DNA of 64,000 bases from Bordetella parapertussis (GCA_945897365.1 CAMDFD010000003.1:124001-188000); one strand, 5' to 3'. Shown: positions 8,577-18,602, counted from the first letter of the stretch. The notes: generated by a model not told the origin, from the letters alone. Made by a program: numbers and translations.

Positions 8577-8900
8577 ATGGGCGTCACACTTACCTCTCAG
8601 GCTGCCGACCATATCGGCAAATATCTCCAAAAACGCGGTAGCGGTATTGGGTTGCGTTTGGGTGTTCGAACAACGGGTTGTTCTGGGATGGCCTATAAAC
8701 TTGAATACGTCGATGAGGCTGTGGCCGAAGATCAAGTATTTGAAAGTTTCGGCGTTAAAGTCTTTATTGATCCAAAGAGCCTCACCTATCTCGAAGGTAC
8801 CGAGCTTGATTACGCACGCGAAGGACTCAACGAGGGTTTTAAGTTCCGTAATCCGAATGAAAAGGCAACGTGCGGTTGTGGTGAGTCTTTCACGGTTTAA
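8577..8900 (+). CDS. iscA: A-type Fe-S carrier IscA
   Basis: IscA carries iron or clusters to target apoproteins. The three conserved cysteines fall at 35, 99 and 101 (TTGCSGMAY and CGCGES) in a 107-residue product when counted from ATG 8577, the same positions and length as E. coli IscA, so I prefer that start. An ATG at 8571 overlaps the iscU stop as ATGA and would add Met-Ile. Either way translation is probably coupled to iscU. Confidence 0.97.
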   Translation: MGVTLTSQAADHIGKYLQKRGSGIGLRLGVRTTGCSGMAYKLEYVDEAVAEDQVFESFGVKVFIDPKSLTYLEGTELDYAREGLNEGFKFRNPNEKATCGCGESFTV

Positions 8901-8906
8901 ATAGAC

Positions 8907-9452
8907 TTGGACGCTTCAACGGATCGCTCTCTGGCTACGCAGGATCATTTTGCCCTACTTGGGTTTCCTCGCAGCTTTAGTCTAGATCATCAAGCGCTAG
9001 AGGCTGCCTGGAAGAGGGTGGTGCTCGCGGTTCATCCAGATCGTTTCGCGACGCGTTCTGCTGCTGAAAAACGCGTCGCGATGCAATGGAGCTCACAGGC
9101 CAACGAGGCATATCGGATTTTAAAAGATCCGATGTCCAGAGCCCGCTATTTATGTGAACTCGCTGGCGTGGATCTTCAAGTTGAAACCAATACGGCGATG
9201 TCGCCCGCTTTTTTATTCCGTCAAATGACGTGGCATGAGCAGTTAGACGCGTTGCTTGAAGAAAGTCATGACTCACCTGCGCGAGAGCTTGCTTCTCAAT
9301 CCCTCAATGCAGAGCTGTCACTCGCTGAAAATCAGTTGATGTTTGAGGTTGGTGAGTTACTTGATCAGGATCGCTACGAACAAGCGGCTTCGCGTGTGCG
9401 TGAATGGATGTTTTTAAATAAGATGATTGCGCAATTGCGTGCAATTGATTAG
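8907..9452 (+). CDS. hscB: Co-chaperone HscB (J-domain protein)
   Basis: HscB is the J-domain partner that delivers IscU to HscA and stimulates its ATPase. The J-domain spans residues about 11-80 with the invariant HPD at 43-45 (VHPDRF); the C-terminal helical domain that binds IscU follows. The product is 181 residues. No ATG is available: after the iscA stop the frame reads ATA-GAC-TTG, so TTG 8907 is the only reasonable start. No Shine-Dalgarno is visible and the gap to iscA is six bases, which points to translation coupled to iscA. Confidence 0.94.
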   Translation: MDASTDRSLATQDHFALLGFPRSFSLDHQALEAAWKRVVLAVHPDRFATRSAAEKRVAMQWSSQANEAYRILKDPMSRARYLCELAGVDLQVETNTAMSPAFLFRQMTWHEQLDALLEESHDSPARELASQSLNAELSLAENQLMFEVGELLDQDRYEQAASRVREWMFLNKMIAQLRAID

Positions 9453-9499
9453 GCCTTGCGGTCTCTACGCAGCACAGAGTGCGCAACTGAATCAAATAT

Positions 9500-11356
9500 A
9501 TGGCGTTATTGCAAATTTCTGAGCCCGGTGAATCACCCGCACCACACCAACGTCGCTTGGCGGTCGGGATTGATTTAGGTACAACGCACTCCCTTGTCGC
9601 CGCAGTGCGCAGCAGCGTGCCAGAAGTCCTTGCCGATGAAGCAGGCAGAGCCCTTGTTCCTTCCGCTGTCTTTATTGAAGCATGCGGTCAAGCGTTGGTA
9701 GGCGCTCAGGCGCTTGCCAAACAAGAATTATTTCCGCTTGATACGCTCGTATCGATCAAGCGTCTCATGGGGCGTTCTTATTTAGAAGCATTGAACTCTG
9801 GTATGCCTTACGAGTTTGTCGAAGACGGGCAGAGTGTCCGCGTGCATACTCGGTATGCCTCCTTATCTCCCGTCGAGATTGCTGCCAAAATTTTAGAGAA
9901 GTTAAAGCTTTTAGCCGAAGGAACTTTGGGCGATGCATTAGTGGGTGCCGTCATTACGGTTCCCGCTTATTTTGATGATGCCCAGCGTCAAGCCACTCGG
10001 GACGCGGCTCGGCTGGCTGGTTTAAATGTTTTGCGTTTGCTCAATGAACCGACTGCCGCCGCGATTGCATATGGTCTTGATCATGGCTCAGAAGGTATCT
10101 ACGCCGTTTATGACTTAGGCGGTGGCACTTTTGATGTTTCACTCCTCAGACTGTCACGTGGGGTGTTTGAGGTCATTGCAACCGGCGGCGATACTCGCTT
10201 AGGCGGAGATGACTTTGACGCTTTGATTGCGGACGATTTCATCAAAACACGGCAATTGACAGACGTGAGTCATCTGACACGTCGGACGCTCTTGAGCGCA
10301 GCGCGTCGCTTGCGTGAGTCTCTGACGGATGTTTCTAAGCACGCTGAGTCTGTTGTGATTGGTGGTCAGACCGATTCCCTGACACTGACACGAGAGGCTT
10401 TTGAGCGGATTGCGGAGCCCTTAATCGCGCGGTCGATTTCTTGCGTTCAGCAAGCGCTCAAGGATGCCTCTCTGACAACCCAAGATATTCAAGGCGTTGT
10501 GATGGTGGGTGGTGCAACAAGAATGCCGATCGTGCGTCAGCGCGTAGGAGATATTTTTGGTACGCCACCACTGACTGACTTAGATCCAGACCAAGTGGTG
10601 GCGCTTGGCGCGGCCTTGCAGGCGAATCTTTTGGCCGGTAACCGTAACCCCGGTGAAGATTGGCTATTGCTTGATGTCACCCCCTTGACACTGGGTCTTG
10701 AAACGATGGGTGGCTTGGTTGAACATATTATTCCCCGTAACAGCACGATTCCGGTTGCCCGCGCTCAAGAATTCACGACTTTTAAAGACGGACAGACCGC
10801 ATTGGCTGTGCATGTTGTTCAAGGTGAGCGCGATTTAGTTTCTGATTGCCGTTCATTGGCGCGTTTCGAGCTCAGAGGCATTCCTGCGATGGTCGCTGGA
10901 GCTGCCAAAATACGCGTCACCTTTCAAGTAGATGCAGATGGATTGCTGAGTGTTTCTGCTAGAGAACTGGGTTCGGGCGTCGAGGCCTGCGTTACGGTTA
11001 AACCGTCTTTTGGTCTAAGCGACGATGAGATCTCGCGGATGCTGACAGAAGGTATGTCTAAGGCTGGTGTTGATGCTCAAATGCGCATGTTGCGTGAGCA
11101 GCAAGTTGATGCTCAACAACTGATTGAGTCTGTCAAGGCCGCTCTTGCTGCGGATGCTGACTTGTTGAGCGCGGTTGAGCAAACACGGATTGCCCAGCAA
11201 TTACAGATGACCACTGAAGCGGCGGCAGGTGATGATGTGGATAGCATTCGTGTCGCTGTCAAAATGCTCTCTGCTGTGACCGATGATTTTGCGGCCCGAC
11301 GTATGGATCGCAGTATCAGGGCGGCACTAACGGGTCGATCGTTAGAGGATTTATAG
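9500..11356 (+). CDS. hscA: Fe-S assembly chaperone HscA (Hsp70 family)
   Basis: HscA is the specialised Hsp70 that, with HscB, releases clusters from IscU in an ATP-dependent cycle. The nucleotide-binding domain opens with [10 protein letters not shown] near residue 24 and contains the phosphate-2 motif [11 protein letters not shown] and the adenosine motif [11 protein letters not shown]. The substrate-binding domain follows from about residue 390, and a shortened helical lid ends the 618-residue protein. Length and the poorly conserved lid distinguish it from DnaK. It lies between hscB and fdx in the usual order. Confidence 0.97.
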   Translation: MALLQISEPGESPAPHQRRLAVGIDLGTTHSLVAAVRSSVPEVLADEAGRALVPSAVFIEACGQALVGAQALAKQELFPLDTLVSIKRLMGRSYLEALNSGMPYEFVEDGQSVRVHTRYASLSPVEIAAKILEKLKLLAEGTLGDALVGAVITVPAYFDDAQRQATRDAARLAGLNVLRLLNEPTAAAIAYGLDHGSEGIYAVYDLGGGTFDVSLLRLSRGVFEVIATGGDTRLGGDDFDALIADDFIKTRQLTDVSHLTRRTLLSAARRLRESLTDVSKHAESVVIGGQTDSLTLTREAFERIAEPLIARSISCVQQALKDASLTTQDIQGVVMVGGATRMPIVRQRVGDIFGTPPLTDLDPDQVVALGAALQANLLAGNRNPGEDWLLLDVTPLTLGLETMGGLVEHIIPRNSTIPVARAQEFTTFKDGQTALAVHVVQGERDLVSDCRSLARFELRGIPAMVAGAAKIRVTFQVDADGLLSVSARELGSGVEACVTVKPSFGLSDDEISRMLTEGMSKAGVDAQMRMLREQQVDAQQLIESVKAALAADADLLSAVEQTRIAQQLQMTTEAAAGDDVDSIRVAVKMLSAVTDDFAARRMDRSIRAALTGRSLEDL

Positions 11357-11364
11357 GATTAACC

Positions 11365-11706
11365 ATGCCAAAAATTACTGTATTACCTCATCCTGATGTT
11401 TGCCCGCAGGGTAAAGTGATCGAGGATGCTCCAACTGGCGTGTCGATTTGTCGCGTTTTGTTGGATAACGATGTCGAGCTTGAGCATGCGTGCGAGCTTT
11501 CTTGTGCCTGTACGACTTGCCATGTCGTTGTCAAGGAAGGTTTTCAATCCCTTGCTGAGGCTTCTGACTCAGAAGAGGATCTTTTAGACCGTGCTTGGGG
11601 GCTTTCCACGACTTCTAGACTCGCCTGTCAAGCCAAAGTCGCAAATCTTGATCTGACAATCGAAATTCCGCGCTATACGATTAATCACGCCAAAGAGAAT
11701 CACTAA
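11365..11706 (+). CDS. fdx: ISC-type [2Fe-2S] ferredoxin
   Basis: This 113-residue ferredoxin supplies electrons for cluster assembly. The ligands are Cys43, Cys49, Cys52 and Cys88 (CELSCACTTC and LACQAK), the C-X5-C-X2-C...C spacing of adrenodoxin-type Fdx; the extra Cys47 is also common in this family. It is the last isc gene here. iscX, which often follows fdx, is absent, and an aldolase gene begins 58 bases on. Confidence 0.96.
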   Translation: MPKITVLPHPDVCPQGKVIEDAPTGVSICRVLLDNDVELEHACELSCACTTCHVVVKEGFQSLAEASDSEEDLLDRAWGLSTTSRLACQAKVANLDLTIEIPRYTINHAKENH

Positions 11707-11764
11707 GTACGCTTGGATTTAAATCGTGTAAAGTATCTCGCATATCAATAACAGTGGAGATAGC

Positions 11765-12556
11765 ATGAGAGCCAATAGTATTCGCCAAAAAATAGCTTCA
11801 GGCCTACCTGTCATCAATGGCTGGTTGGCCATTCCATCCTCTTACTCTGCAGAGATCATCGGGCATCAAGGCTTTGATTCAGTCACGGTTGATTTGCAGC
11901 ATGGCATGATTGGTATCGATGCTGCGCTGCCGATGTTTCAGGCACTGTCCTCAACGCCGACCATTCCCTTGGCGCGTGTGCCATGGAACGACCCTTCCCA
12001 GATTATGCGTTTGCTTGATAGTGGTGCCTACGGCATCATCTGTCCAATGATTTCGACTGTGGATGATGCGGTCAGTTTTGTTGCCTCCTGCCGCTATCCA
12101 CCCCACGGCCAACGTTCTTTTGGACCTGCACGTGCTATGTTGTACGGTGGTTCTGATTACTACCCACACGCTGACAAAGAGATCTTGGCGCTTGGCATGA
12201 TTGAGACGCAAGCGGGTTTAGATAACTTGGACAAGATTCTCGCGATTGAAGGGCTGGACGGTATTTATATCGGTCCGAATGATCTTGCGTTAGCGCTTGG
12301 TTCTGTGCCTAAGTCGGAGTCGGATGATCCTGTCGTCATGAAGGCCGTGGAGCATATTCGAGCACGCGCTCTTGCGCATGGCAAGATTGCCGGTATTTTT
12401 TGCTCTTCTGGTGAGGCGGCCGCCATGAGAATCAAACAAGGTTTTCAGATGGTGACGCCTGGTAACGAAGCGGCACTGATGGCGAGTGCGGCAAAAGCCG
12501 CGGTCGCAACGGCGCGTGGTGCTCAACCTACTGGTGCCTCTAAAACTGGGTATTAA
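11765..12556 (+). CDS. HpcH/HpaI family class II aldolase
   Basis: The 263-residue protein is a metal-dependent 2-oxo acid aldolase of the HpaI/GarL type. The HpaI catalytic and metal residues are all present: His46 (DLQHG), Arg71 (ARVPWND), Glu147 (MIETQ) and Asp173 (GPNDLA). Family members split 4-hydroxy-2-oxo acids into pyruvate plus an aldehyde, such as tartronate semialdehyde from 2-keto-3-deoxyglucarate or succinate semialdehyde in homoprotocatechuate breakdown. No aromatic-degradation genes are nearby, while a hydroxypyruvate isomerase follows after 28 bases, which favours the sugar-acid role. Substrate remains inferred. GGAG lies just before the ATG. Confidence 0.88.
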   Translation: MRANSIRQKIASGLPVINGWLAIPSSYSAEIIGHQGFDSVTVDLQHGMIGIDAALPMFQALSSTPTIPLARVPWNDPSQIMRLLDSGAYGIICPMISTVDDAVSFVASCRYPPHGQRSFGPARAMLYGGSDYYPHADKEILALGMIETQAGLDNLDKILAIEGLDGIYIGPNDLALALGSVPKSESDDPVVMKAVEHIRARALAHGKIAGIFCSSGEAAAMRIKQGFQMVTPGNEAALMASAAKAAVATARGAQPTGASKTGY

Positions 12557-12584
12557 TAAACCGGGTATAAATTAAGAGCGTTCA

Positions 12585-13361
12585 ATGCTGCGTTTCTCCG
12601 CAAATCTTGGTTTTTTATGGTCGCAGCGGCCTTTGCTTGAGCGCATTGAACGTGCGGCGGCCAGCCAATTTACGGCCGTTGAATTGCACTGGCCTTATGA
12701 CACTTCGCCCACCGAAGTACGGGATGCTTGTCAACGTAATGGCTTGAAACTACTGGCAGCGAACGCACCGATAGGAAACGCTTCCTTGGGTGAGTCGGGC
12801 TTAGCGGCCTTACCGGGACGTGAGGCTGATTTCAAAGAGTCCTTTGAAGCTAGTTTGGTGTGGTGCCAGCAGGCTGGTGCGAAAGCGATTCATGTGTTGC
12901 CCGGAATTGTCCCCTTAGAGCAACGCGTCCTTGCCACAAAGACCTTGATCAACAATCTCCAATGGGCAGCAGATCTTGCCGCCCAATGTGGCTTCACGAT
13001 CTTGCTAGAAGCGATTAATCAACGAGATAAGCCTGGGTATTTTTACTCAACTCAAGCCGAATCTAATGCGATACGTGAAAAATGTGAACGCGACAATATC
13101 AAACTCATGTTTGATGTCTATCACGTAGGCGTTGCCGAAGGCGATATCCTCAACAAGCTTGAGTATTATCTTCCGCATATCGGTCATATCCAGATTGCGG
13201 CTGTGCCATCGCGTGCTGAACCTGATGAGGGAGAGGTGGATTATTCAGTGGTATTGCGGCGAATCGACGCTTTGGGATACCAAGGTTGGATTGGGTGCGA
13301 GTACAAACCCCGTGCGAGCGTCGAAGCCGGTCTAGCGTGGCGTGCACCTTTTATGGTGTAG
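12585..13361 (+). CDS. hyi: Hydroxypyruvate isomerase family protein
   Basis: The 258-residue protein is a xylose-isomerase-like TIM barrel of the Hyi group. It would interconvert hydroxypyruvate and tartronate semialdehyde in glyoxylate or sugar-acid metabolism. Conserved metal and catalytic residues are visible as Glu142 (LLEAINQRD), Asp177 and His180 (MFDVYH), and Glu239 (GCEYKP). The N-terminal FSANLGFLW is typical. It lies 28 bases after the HpaI-type aldolase and is probably co-transcribed. The related enzyme OtnI (2-oxo-tetronate isomerase) shares the fold and cannot be excluded. Confidence 0.85.
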   Translation: MLRFSANLGFLWSQRPLLERIERAAASQFTAVELHWPYDTSPTEVRDACQRNGLKLLAANAPIGNASLGESGLAALPGREADFKESFEASLVWCQQAGAKAIHVLPGIVPLEQRVLATKTLINNLQWAADLAAQCGFTILLEAINQRDKPGYFYSTQAESNAIREKCERDNIKLMFDVYHVGVAEGDILNKLEYYLPHIGHIQIAAVPSRAEPDEGEVDYSVVLRRIDALGYQGWIGCEYKPRASVEAGLAWRAPFMV

Positions 13362-13363
13362 AT

Positions 13364-13396
13364 GTGTGAGGCAAGTCCTGCGACATGTCCTCACAC
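13364..13396. terminator. Hairpin between convergent hyi and lysS
   Basis: The 8-bp inverted repeat GTGTGAGG / CCTCACAC with a 17-base loop lies three bases after the hyi stop and 26 bases from the lysS stop. No good T-tract follows on either strand, so it is at best a weak bidirectional terminator. Confidence 0.35.
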
Positions 13397-13421
13397 TGTA
13401 TCGTCTTTAGCGATATTGACT

Positions 13422-14936
13422 TTAGTCTTCTTTGCGCAGATGCGGAAACAAAATGACATCCCGGATGCTTGGACTGTCCGTCAATAGCATCACAAGTCGA
13501 TCAATACCGATTCCACAGCCACCGGTGGGTGGCATGCCGTATTCGAGTGCCCGAATATAGTCGGCATCATAAAACATGGCTTCTTCGTCGCCAGCGTCTT
13601 TTGCTTTGACTTGTGCATGAAATCGTGCAGCTTGATCTTCTGGATCGTTTAGCTCAGAAAAACCATTCGCAATTTCTCTTCCTGTGATGAACAACTCGTA
13701 ACGCTCAGTAATCCCTGGGCGTGTATCAGACTCTCGAGCGAGTGGTGAAACCTCAATCGGATAGTCGATAATATAGGTCGGATGCCAGAGTTGTGACTCG
13801 GCGGTTTCTTCAAACAGAGCCAGCTGCAGCGCGCCAAGACCGACATGAGCCAGGTTGGGCGCATTGACATCAACACCACGTTTTTTGAGTTGGTTTTTGA
13901 CGAAGTCTATATCAGTGAGTTGCGCTTCTGTGAAATCGGGCACATGCTGGAGAATCGCTTCTACAATCGTTAAACGATGAAAAGGCTTGGCTAAGTCTAG
14001 CTCGCGTCCTTGGTAGGTGAGTGTGGCGGTCCCGCAAGCATGAATCGCTGCCGCCCGAATAATGTGCTCGGTGAAGTCCATCAGCCATTGGTAGTCTGTA
14101 TAGGCTGCGTAAAACTCCATCATCGTGAACTCAGGATTGTGACGCGGACTCACACCTTCATTACGGAAGTTTCGATTGATTTCAAAGACCCGCTCGAATC
14201 CGCCTACGATCAGTCGCTTGAGGTATAGCTCAGGCGCAATACGTAAAAACATTTCCATGTCGAGTGCATTGTGGTGCGTAATAAACGGTTTTGCCGCAGC
14301 ACCACCAGGGATACCGTGCAACATTGGGGTTTCGACCTCTAAAAATCCAGCCTCGACCATTGTTTGACGTATTGCACTAATCGCTTTGCTTCGCGCCATG
14401 AAGGTGTCGCGCGTCTGCTCTGTCATGATGAGATCAACATAGCGCTGACGGTAGCGTAGCTCTTGGTCAGAAATGCCGTGAAATTTGTCGGGCAGGGGAC
14501 GCAAGGACTTTGCTAGAACCCGGGCCTGGGTCGCATGGATGGAAAGCTCGCCTTTATTTGTCTTGAAAATATGACCTTGTATGGCAATGATGTCGCCAAT
14601 ATCCCACTGCTTGAAAGAGTCATAAATGTCCTCCCCAAGACTGTTGCGCTCTAGGTATATCTGAATACGCCCCGTACTATCTTGAAGCGTCGCAAAGCTA
14701 GCTTTTCCCATGACTCGCTTAAGCATCATCCTTCCGGCTACGGAAGCGGGTTGTGCTAAAGAGGCCAGTGTTGCTTGGTCTTGTTCACCAAAGCGGGCGT
14801 GGAGCGAAGAGGCTCGATGCTCGGGGACAAAGTCATTTGGAAAAGCGATGCCTTGAGCGCGCAAACTAGCAAGTTTTTGACGGCGCTCTGCGATGAGATG
14901 ATTTTCGTCGTGCTGTGGAATGTTCGTATCAGTCAT
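13422..14936 (-). CDS. lysS: Lysyl-tRNA synthetase (class II)
   Basis: LysS charges tRNA-Lys. The 504-residue protein has an N-terminal OB-fold anticodon-binding domain (about 55-165, with [16 protein letters not shown]) and a class II catalytic core. Motif 2 is [20 protein letters not shown] and motif 3 is [13 protein letters not shown]. The length matches bacterial LysS (505 in E. coli). It is the last gene of the minus-strand group recJ-prfB-SDR-lysS and starts two bases after the SDR stop codon. Confidence 0.98.
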   Translation of the reverse strand: MTDTNIPQHDENHLIAERRQKLASLRAQGIAFPNDFVPEHRASSLHARFGEQDQATLASLAQPASVAGRMMLKRVMGKASFATLQDSTGRIQIYLERNSLGEDIYDSFKQWDIGDIIAIQGHIFKTNKGELSIHATQARVLAKSLRPLPDKFHGISDQELRYRQRYVDLIMTEQTRDTFMARSKAISAIRQTMVEAGFLEVETPMLHGIPGGAAAKPFITHHNALDMEMFLRIAPELYLKRLIVGGFERVFEINRNFRNEGVSPRHNPEFTMMEFYAAYTDYQWLMDFTEHIIRAAAIHACGTATLTYQGRELDLAKPFHRLTIVEAILQHVPDFTEAQLTDIDFVKNQLKKRGVDVNAPNLAHVGLGALQLALFEETAESQLWHPTYIIDYPIEVSPLARESDTRPGITERYELFITGREIANGFSELNDPEDQAARFHAQVKAKDAGDEEAMFYDADYIRALEYGMPPTGGCGIGIDRLVMLLTDSPSIRDVILFPHLRKED

Positions 14937-14938
14937 GA

Positions 14939-15685
14939 TTAGACGTTATGTTGACGAATATCGTCGATGGTTTTAGAGCCGAAGGCTTCGCTTTCGAGAA
15001 CGATGAGCAGTCGTTGCGCGACGGCTAGGGGAGCCGCAAGTTGTTTACTTTCTTTGAACCCAATATAACGCTCTAAGGTCGGAAGGTCTTCCTTTGGCGT
15101 CGCGCGGATGGTTTCTTGCATGGGTGTATCGATAATACCGGGCGCCATGGAAACAACGCGTGCTTTCGTTCCTTGATCGAGTTGGGCAGCCTCGGCGAAA
15201 CGATCCATCGCTGCCTTGGTTGAGCAGTAAACAGCCCAGCCTGAACTTGCACTTCGTCCTGCGCCAGAGGAAATAAGCATCACGCGACGATCGAGGGCGT
15301 GAGTCGTGTTGTGAAGAATTTGCGCTGTCAGAAATATGGGTGAAGTGATGTTGACGTGGAAAGCGTCGTTAATGGCATCTAAATCGGTCAAATTCTGCGC
15401 TTGTGCAATCGGCTTGACGACACCCGCATTATGAATAAAACGGATGTGTGTGTGATTTTTAAGTAGGGGGAGCAACACAGAGACTGCATTTTTTACAGCT
15501 GCGGACTGCGCTAAATCAACTTCGATTTGTGTCAGCGTTGTACCGTGCTTAGAGGACAATGCAGCAAGTGAAGGAGATGTTTGACGCGAAAGTGTCACAA
15601 GATGCTCTCCGCCGGTGGCAAGCTCCTCGGCCATCGCGGCGCCCAGACCGCGTGTCGTGCCTGTCAAGATTGTCAATGTGGTCAT
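14939..15685 (-). CDS. Short-chain dehydrogenase/reductase
   Basis: The 248-residue protein is a classical SDR oxidoreductase. The cofactor-binding TGTTRGLG is at residues 8-15, a NAG motif near 86-88, Ser139/Ser140 and Tyr153-X3-Lys157 (YCSTK) form the catalytic set. The overall look is of the sepiapterin-reductase/benzil-reductase-like group that acts on small carbonyls with NADPH, but the substrate cannot be read from sequence. The gene is tightly inserted between prfB (3 bases upstream) and lysS (2 bases downstream), which are usually direct neighbours, so it is co-expressed with translation genes without an obvious functional link. Confidence 0.9.
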   Translation of the reverse strand: MTTLTILTGTTRGLGAAMAEELATGGEHLVTLSRQTSPSLAALSSKHGTTLTQIEVDLAQSAAVKNAVSVLLPLLKNHTHIRFIHNAGVVKPIAQAQNLTDLDAINDAFHVNITSPIFLTAQILHNTTHALDRRVMLISSGAGRSASSGWAVYCSTKAAMDRFAEAAQLDQGTKARVVSMAPGIIDTPMQETIRATPKEDLPTLERYIGFKESKQLAAPLAVAQRLLIVLESEAFGSKTIDDIRQHNV

Positions 15686-15688
15686 TGC

Positions 15689-16793
15689 TTATACCCCTTG
15701 CTTCAGACTAGCTTGAATAAATGGATCCAAGTCGCCATCTAACACCTTTTGAGTATTTGAAATTTCGACATTGGTACGCAAATCTTTGATTCGACTTTGG
15801 TCAAGGACATAGGAACGAATCTGATGCCCCCAGCCCACATCCGTTTTGGCATCTTCCATTTTTTGTTGCTCAGCCATTCGATTGCGCATTTCAAGTTCGT
15901 ACAAACGTGATTTCAGCATTTGCATGGCCTCAGCACGGTTTCGGTGCTGTGAGCGATCATTTTGGCATTGCACGACGATGTTAGTCGGGACATGGGTGAT
16001 GCGAACCGCAGAGTCGGTTTTGTTGATGTGCTGGCCACCTGCGCCGCTCGCGCGATAGGTATCAATGCGCAAGTCAGCCGGATTGATATCGATTTCTATT
16101 GAGTCATCGACCTCAGGATAGACGAAAACGCTGGCAAATGACGTGTGACGACCACCTGAGGAGTCAAACGGACTTTTGCGAACGAGACGATGAACACCAC
16201 TTTCCGTCCGCAGAAATCCAAACGCGTATTCACCTTCGATTTTGATTGTGGCGGACTTAATGCCAGCGACCTCACCCTCTGACTCTTCTAGAAGCTCGGC
16301 TTTAAAACCTTTGCGTTCCGCATACCGAAGATACTGTCTCAGCAGCATGGAGGCCCAGTCTTGAGCCTCAGTTCCACCCGCGCCAGCTTGGATATCTAAA
16401 AAACAATTGAGAGGATCGGCGGGATTTGAGAACATGCGCCTAAATTCCATCCCCTCCAACGTCGTTTGAAATTGTTCAGCGTCGCTTTCAATCGCTTCTA
16501 AGGTTGCGTCGTCGTTGTCTGCGGCCGCCAGTTCGAAGAGTTCGCGCGAGTCAGCGATAGACTGCGCCAGGGCTGTCAGCGTGACAACAACATCTTCGAT
16601 GCTCTTTTTCTCGCGACCGAGGTCTTGAGCCCGTTTAGGATCATTCCAGACGTTAGGATCTTCGAGTTCGGCATTGACAACATGCAGGCGTTCAGTTTTG
16701 ACTTCGTAGTCAAAGATACCCCCGAAGCGCAGCCTCGCGCGCTGCGTAGTCGAGGAGACGCGTTGAAATTTGATTTTGACGTTCTGCTTCCAT
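15689..16793 (-). CDS. prfB: Peptide chain release factor 2 (programmed +1 frameshift)
   Basis: RF2 reads UGA and UAA stop codons and releases the finished peptide. The gene is in two frames. From ATG 16793 the zero frame encodes 27 residues ending LRGYL, then an in-frame TGA at 16712-16710. A +1 shift at CTT-T-GAC continues in the frame that runs to 15689, giving 367 residues in all (365 in E. coli). The SPF codon-recognition motif (KSPFDSSGG) and the GGQ catalytic motif (GAGGQHINK) are in the long second part. The split is the normal autoregulatory device of prfB, not a mutation. It follows recJ by 96 bases. Confidence 0.97.
16709..16724 (-). promoter_or_regulatory. prfB programmed frameshift site
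   Basis: On the minus strand, CGGGGG, which acts as an internal Shine-Dalgarno, stands three bases before the slippery CTT-TGA-C. When RF2 is scarce the ribosome pauses at TGA and slips by +1 to read GAC, so RF2 sets its own level. The layout is the same as in E. coli. Confidence 0.95.
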
Positions 16794-16889
16794 GAGCTTT
16801 ATTTCCGCTAAAAATGCATGTAACCCCGTATTTTAACGGACTCTCACCCTAGCAATGCGGGGAGATCGACCATATTGCGTAAACAAGGC

Positions 16890-18602
16890 TTAAATCCCTT
16901 GCGCATACTCAACGATCAATTGCACTGAAATCACGCCGTTCCAAACGTTTTGATCCAGTCGATAGGCCATCTTGACAAATTCAGGGAGTCGCTCGGTATG
17001 GTTAAACCAGATCGCATCAAATCTTTGGTGACCGCGCTGGACAGAGAGTTTTAAGTGCTTTTCTCCAACGAGTTTTTGATTTCGAATTTGAAATTCGTCC
17101 AAAAAGAGGGGGGCCGTAAATCCTGCGCCCCAAACTTGTTGCTCCAAAATATGCGCGACTTGAGCGTTGGCGTAGCCGACCTCAAGGGAGCCGTCGGTTT
17201 CGATGAGGGGCTCAAAGCTTGTGCGCCCCGTTAGTTCTACGACAGCCAGATCAAACGCAAGGACAAAATGGTCGAAATCGTGGCGACCTAGAGTCAGGCC
17301 AGCCGCCATGGCATGTCCGCCAAACTTTCTGATCAATCCGGGATTGCGTTTGGAAACAAGGTCCAAGACGTCGCGTAAATGGACGTCAGGAATAGAGCGC
17401 CCAGAACCTCTGAGCTCATCCTCTCCAGCAGGCGCGAAAGCTAGGGTGGGTCGGAAATATTTTTCTTTCAGACGTGATGCCACAAGACCCACGACACCTT
17501 GATGCCATTCCGGATGAAAGACACAGACCGAAGCGCCTAATTTTCCCGTTTGAACGGACTCGGTGGCCGCCAATGCTTGTTCTTTCATCACGTTTTCGAT
17601 TTGACGACGTTCGCGGTTGATCGTATCAAGCTCGCGTGCAAGTTCAAGCGCTTGCATATCATCGTTTGTGATCAAACATCGAATCCCAAGTCCCATGTCT
17701 GCAAGACGTCCTGCAGCATTGATCCGAGGACCTAAAGCAAACCCCAAATCAAAGGCACTTGCTGCTTGTGGGTCTCTTGCCGCAACAGCAAACAATGCAC
17801 GTATTCCAGGTTGCATCAGTCCACGACGCATCCGTTCCAGACCCCGCGTCACAAGCAGTCGATTGTTCGCGTCGAGCTTGACCACGTCCGCGACGGTACC
17901 AAGAGCGACGAGGTCGGCGAGCGCATCGAGTCGTGGGCCGCCATTCGCGGGATAATGACCTCGTGTTCTAAGCTCAGCACGTAAGGCGAGCATGAGATAA
18001 AAAATAACACCAACGCCCGCTAAATTTTTTGAGGGAAACGTACAGCCACGTTGATTGGGATTAACAATGGCTAATGCGTTTGGTAATTCATCGCCCGGCA
18101 GATGGTGGTCCGTGACGATCACGCCAATACCCAGCGCGTTAGCGGCAGCAACGCCCTCGACACTCGCAATCCCGTTATCAACCGTGATCAACAGGTCTGG
18201 ACGGCCAGCCGCATGTTGCACCGCAAGTTCAACGACCGCAGGCGAAAGACCATAGCCCGTTTCAAAACGGTTGGGTACGAGAAAATCGACGATCGCACCC
18301 ATTTCAGTCAGTGCACGCATTGCAACAGCGCAGGCTGTTGCTCCGTCACAATCGTAATCAGCCACAATGAGCATGCGTTGACCCGATTTAATCGCGTCAG
18401 CCAATAAAGAGGCGGCTTTCATCGCTTGCGTTAACGTACTGGGCGCGAGCAAGGCTGGCCAGTCAAGCAGCACATCTTCGTGCCGTTTGACGCCTCGAGA
18501 CGCCCAGAGACGAGCGAGCAGGGGGTGGATTCCGGCAGACTCGAGGTGCTGGGTGGAAGCTTGCTCTGAGGGGCGTACGGTTAGTTTTGGCGTGTCCACC
18601 AT
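16890..18602 (-). CDS. recJ: Single-stranded-DNA exonuclease RecJ
   Basis: RecJ is a 5'-3' single-strand exonuclease of the DHH family that works in RecF-pathway recombination, mismatch repair and base excision repair. Metal-binding motifs DYDCDGATA (near residue 80) and VTDHHLPG (DHH, near 155), a DHHA1 domain with GGHAMAAG, and a C-terminal OB-like domain are in the usual order. I prefer ATG 18602 (MVDTPKL, 570 residues; E. coli has 577). An upstream in-frame ATG at 18644 would add 14 residues and enlarge the overlap with the preceding gene from 22 to 64 bases. It starts the recJ-prfB-SDR-lysS run. Confidence 0.96.
   Translation of the reverse strand: MVDTPKLTVRPSEQASTQHLESAGIHPLLARLWASRGVKRHEDVLLDWPALLAPSTLTQAMKAASLLADAIKSGQRMLIVADYDCDGATACAVAMRALTEMGAIVDFLVPNRFETGYGLSPAVVELAVQHAAGRPDLLITVDNGIASVEGVAAANALGIGVIVTDHHLPGDELPNALAIVNPNQRGCTFPSKNLAGVGVIFYLMLALRAELRTRGHYPANGGPRLDALADLVALGTVADVVKLDANNRLLVTRGLERMRRGLMQPGIRALFAVAARDPQAASAFDLGFALGPRINAAGRLADMGLGIRCLITNDDMQALELARELDTINRERRQIENVMKEQALAATESVQTGKLGASVCVFHPEWHQGVVGLVASRLKEKYFRPTLAFAPAGEDELRGSGRSIPDVHLRDVLDLVSKRNPGLIRKFGGHAMAAGLTLGRHDFDHFVLAFDLAVVELTGRTSFEPLIETDGSLEVGYANAQVAHILEQQVWGAGFTAPLFLDEFQIRNQKLVGEKHLKLSVQRGHQRFDAIWFNHTERLPEFVKMAYRLDQNVWNGVISVQLIVEYAQGI

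Noticed and set aside
15689..16459. prfB looked like a gene broken by a frameshift
   Set aside because: The break is at CTT-TGA-C behind an internal CGGGGG, the standard programmed site, and both halves are conserved.
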